Part shown: one piece after another, positions 61,501-64,000 of the stretch
Layout: each line of letters begins with the position of its first letter
How positions within the stretch are numbered: position 1 is the first letter of the stretch
Origin: Acidobacteriota bacterium
GTDB lineage: Bacteria > Acidobacteriota > Terriglobia > Terriglobales > Acidobacteriaceae
Direction: 5' to 3'
Assembly: GCA_021813745.1 (NCBI GenBank)
Contig: JAKAJO010000040.1
Span: 31,300 to 95,299 of the forward strand
DNA: 64,000 nt
Made by a program: the position numbers and the translations under genes
Notes under the pieces: model-generated
The model's database searches: none
The model's input: only the letters and a program-made list of their open reading frames with translations
Told to the model about the DNA's origin: nothing

Positions 61501-64000
61501 ATTTCGTTGCTCCCTTCAATCGCGGGGAGTTGCTCTTCGCGGCGACCGTGAACGAGCAGATACACAGCTGGGACGAGGAACACTGTGACGACGACGGAGA
61601 CACCCAGGCCGCCGATGATCGCACGAGCAAGCGGAGCGTATTGCTCACTACCAGCCTCGAGCCCAAGGGCCATTGGAATCATCCCCAGAAGCGTAGCGAG
61701 GGAAGTCATCAAAATCGGGCGGAGTCTGATCCGGCAGGATTGAACAACTGCCTCAAGTAGCGGCTTCCCCTGCTCGTGCAGCAAGCTCGCAAACTCAACA
61801 ATCAGAATGCTGTTTGACACCACAATGCCTGTCATCATGATGACTCCCATGAGGGACATGATATTGAGTGTGCTATGCGTTACAAGGAGGATCATGACCA
61901 CACCTGCGAGTCCCGGGGGAATGGCCATCAGAATAATGAACGGATCGACAAACGAGGTGAATTGCGCCATTAGAATCAGGTACACCAGAGCAATCGACAA
62001 CATCAACCCAATCGCAAATCTCTCGAACGATTGATTCATATTTACAACTGCGCCTTGCACAGTGATTCTGATGTTGCGTGGGAGAGCAACGCCCTTGAGG
62101 ATCTTATTGACCTCGTTGTTGACGCCGACGAGAGACTCTGTCGATGGCATCACGTAAATGTCGATGATGCGTCGAATCTGATAATGATCCACTTCTGTTG
62201 GCGTGTTGATCTCTTTGATTTGTGCCACAGATTGCAGAGGGGTGTAGTTCATATCCGTTTGAGATCGAAGTGGGATATCCTTGAAGTCCTCCATGCTCAT
62301 ATGACCAATTTTCTGGTCAAAATACTGCACCGTGAGCATATAGTTGTTGCCTGTGTTCGGATCGATCCAGTAACTTGGCGCAATCATTCCATTGGATGTC
62401 ATCGCAGTGATGACGTTGTCAACAACCTGCTCAGGCGATACATGAATCAAACTGGCTCGTTCTCGATCAATGTTGAGCTGAAGACCTGGATATTTCAGAT
62501 CCTGAGGAATTAAGACGTCACTCACGTCTTTCAGAGCTTTGACCTTCGTAGCAATATTCAGTGCAAGGGCAAAAGACTGATCCAGATCATTACCGCTGAT
62601 TTGGATGTCGATCGGTGCAGGCAAGCCTTGATTGATCACCGAATCAACCAGTCCGCCAGCCTGAAAGTACGTCGTTAGCTCTGGCATGTCTTTCGCCAGG
62701 CGACGTCTCACTCGCTCCATGTACTCGTAACTTCCGACCCGATGCCCCTCTTTGAGACTGACCTGCACAAATGCAGTATCCATTGCAGAATTTGTCGTAT
62801 AGATGGCAGAGAGATCGGGAGTGATCCCAATGTTGGATACAATCATGTCCAGTTCACTCGGTGGAACGATCTTACGAATCTCGCTCTCAACCTGAGCAAT
62901 GTACACGTTGCTTAACTCAATTCGTGTACCACTAGGGCACTTGATGTTAATCACGAACTGACCAGGATCTGTCCTCGGGAAATAGGAGCGGCCCAGAAAT
63001 GGGAATAAGCCAAGCAAGACCACGGCAACTCCGCCAATGATTATCGCGGCAGTTCGACCTGGACGCTGGAGCGCGCGAGTTACATTCACCTCGTAGTAAT
63101 CCAGCATCCGGTGAAAGTACTCGTTAAACTTCGCTTCAAATCGACGGAAGAGCGAGGCCGGTTTGGTATCGTCATGAACTTCTTCGTGAGAAATCTTGAT
63201 GAAGTTTGCACAGTAGAGAGGTACAACCGTCATCGCGAAGATGTAGGAAGCAAAAATGGAAAGAACAACTCCGAGCGCGAGGTCAGTGAAAATGTACTTA
63301 CTCACCCCGGAAAAGAACGTAACAGGGAAAAATACGATTGAGGTGGTTGAGGTCGCGGCCAGAACTGCGAGCGAGACCTCCATGCCGCCTTTTTCGGCCG
63401 CAGCATTTGGCTCAAGACCCATTTCCATGTATCTGAAGATGTTCTCAAGCACCACGACCGAATCATCGATCAGTCGCGAGAACGCAAGGGCTAAGCCTCC
63501 CAGAAGCATTGTATTGATCGACCCGCCCATGCCATTCATAACCAGCATGCAGACCAGCGCTGATAGCGGGATCGAGAGCAGCACCGCGAACGTAGCGCGT
63601 GGACTCCCGAGAAAGACCAGGATCATAATACCGGTCAGAAATAGACCGATACTCGCTTCCTTGATGAGATTTTTTATGGCTCCTTTAACAAAGAGGGATT
63701 GATCGAAAACCACAGCGGTTCTGAGCGAGGATGGAATGTCTACGAGGTTTTTGATGGCCTCCTTCATACCATTCACGATGGTGATGGTATTGCTGTCGCC
63801 ACCTTGCTTTAACACCGGAACATACACAGACCGCTGACCGTCGATGCGCACGATGTTCGTCTGGATCGTCCCCGAATCTTCAGCTTTGCCAACATCTGCT
63901 ACGAATACCGATGCATTGCCAACCGACTTTAGCGGAAGATCATTGATTTCCTGCGGCGTCGGCACCTGGCTATTTGCATAAATGTTGTAGTCCTTTGGGC
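61497..64000 (-). CDS. RND efflux transporter, partial (N-terminus outside the window)
   Basis: 834 codons of an AcrB/MexB-like inner membrane pump; the frame stays open past the window edge (PKDYNIYANSQV precedes the first in-window GTG), so about 200 N-terminal residues are missing. Visible features are the N-terminal-half helices beginning ASIGLFLTGIMILVFLGSPR, the proton-relay region LALAFSRLIDDSVVVLENI with two aspartates, the second periplasmic half from RSYFPRTDPGQFVINIKCPS, and the second helical bundle ending PVYLL-like (VVTVFLVPAVYLLVHGRREE). It exports drugs or metabolites with the TolC-like protein. The membrane-fusion partner is expected upstream. Confidence 0.93.
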   Translation of the reverse strand, partial: PKDYNIYANSQVPTPQEINDLPLKSVGNASVFVADVGKAEDSGTIQTNIVRIDGQRSVYVPVLKQGGDSNTITIVNGMKEAIKNLVDIPSSLRTAVVFDQSLFVKGAIKNLIKEASIGLFLTGIMILVFLGSPRATFAVLLSIPLSALVCMLVMNGMGGSINTMLLGGLALAFSRLIDDSVVVLENIFRYMEMGLEPNAAAEKGGMEVSLAVLAATSTTSIVFFPVTFFSGVSKYIFTDLALGVVLSIFASYIFAMTVVPLYCANFIKISHEEVHDDTKPASLFRRFEAKFNEYFHRMLDYYEVNVTRALQRPGRTAAIIIGGVAVVLLGLFPFLGRSYFPRTDPGQFVINIKCPSGTRIELSNVYIAQVESEIRKIVPPSELDMIVSNIGITPDLSAIYTTNSAMDTAFVQVSLKEGHRVGSYEYMERVRRRLAKDMPELTTYFQAGGLVDSVINQGLPAPIDIQISGNDLDQSFALALNIATKVKALKDVSDVLIPQDLKYPGLQLNIDRERASLIHVSPEQVVDNVITAMTSNGMIAPSYWIDPNTGNNYMLTVQYFDQKIGHMSMEDFKDIPLRSQTDMNYTPLQSVAQIKEINTPTEVDHYQIRRIIDIYVMPSTESLVGVNNEVNKILKGVALPRNIRITVQGAVVNMNQSFERFAIGLMLSIALVYLILMAQFTSFVDPFIILMAIPPGLAGVVMILLVTHSTLNIMSLMGVIMMTGIVVSNSILIVEFASLLHEQGKPLLEAVVQSCRIRLRPILMTSLATLLGMIPMALGLEAGSEQYAPLARAIIGGLGVSVVVTVFLVPAVYLLVHGRREEQLPAIEGSNEI

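Overview
The window reads as a stretch of chromosome from an Acidobacteriota member, most likely class Terriglobia. This rests on the lineage-restricted VWFA-related protein at 52246-53307, the moderate-to-high GC with strong codon bias, and the mix of house-keeping, exopolysaccharide and flagellar genes. It is an inference from gene content; no rRNA or tRNA gene was recognised. Genes are dense, many pairs overlap by 1-17 bases, and I see no insertion sequence, prophage or CRISPR array.

Region 1 (1-6025, minus strand) has the start of purQ, a secreted family 31 glycoside hydrolase, a bifunctional formiminotransferase-cyclodeaminase and a UDP-N-acetyl-hexosamine dehydrogenase. Region 2 (4679-15566) is an exopolysaccharide or surface-glycan locus: the dehydrogenase, a divergent UDP-sugar epimerase, a Wzz-type chain-length protein fused in one frame to a Wza-type export protein, an O-antigen polymerase/ligase-like membrane protein, a DUF2334 deacetylase and three GT4-type glycosyltransferases. 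No flippase or initiating phosphoglycosyltransferase is present.

Region 3 (15550-29040, minus strand) is a complex I operon, nuoA-C-D-orf-E-F-G-H-J-K-L-M-N. nuoB and nuoI, which carry clusters N2 and N6a/N6b, are absent from their usual places, and a 103-residue cysteine-free protein of unknown function sits between nuoD and nuoE. Upstream lies a 692-base gene-poor stretch with a candidate promoter and a 34-base hairpin. Region 4 (29733-33418) has a metallophosphoesterase, a lone heme-copper oxidase subunit III and pdxST.

Region 5 (33621-51883, plus strand) is a long flagellar cluster: a short FliN-like protein, fliO-like, fliPQR, flhB, flhA, fliA (sigma-28), fliM, fliN, a zinc-ribbon/MshEN protein of unknown role, a CheY-like receiver, a CheX-like phosphatase, flgF, flgG, flgA, flgH, flgI, flgJ (rod-binding part only), flgM, a possible flgN, flgK and flgL. 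A near-perfect sigma-28 promoter precedes flgM, so FliA and its anti-sigma factor form the usual checkpoint. Filament, motor and most basal-body (fliE-K, flgB-E) genes must be elsewhere.

Region 6 (52025-64000) has a small conserved-looking protein and a VWFA-related protein, rpsO-pnp with a long acidic/arginine-glycine tail on PNPase and a strong terminator, a membrane diguanylate cyclase, a hypothetical protein, murA, and a TolC-like outer-membrane protein coupled to an RND pump that runs off the window end.
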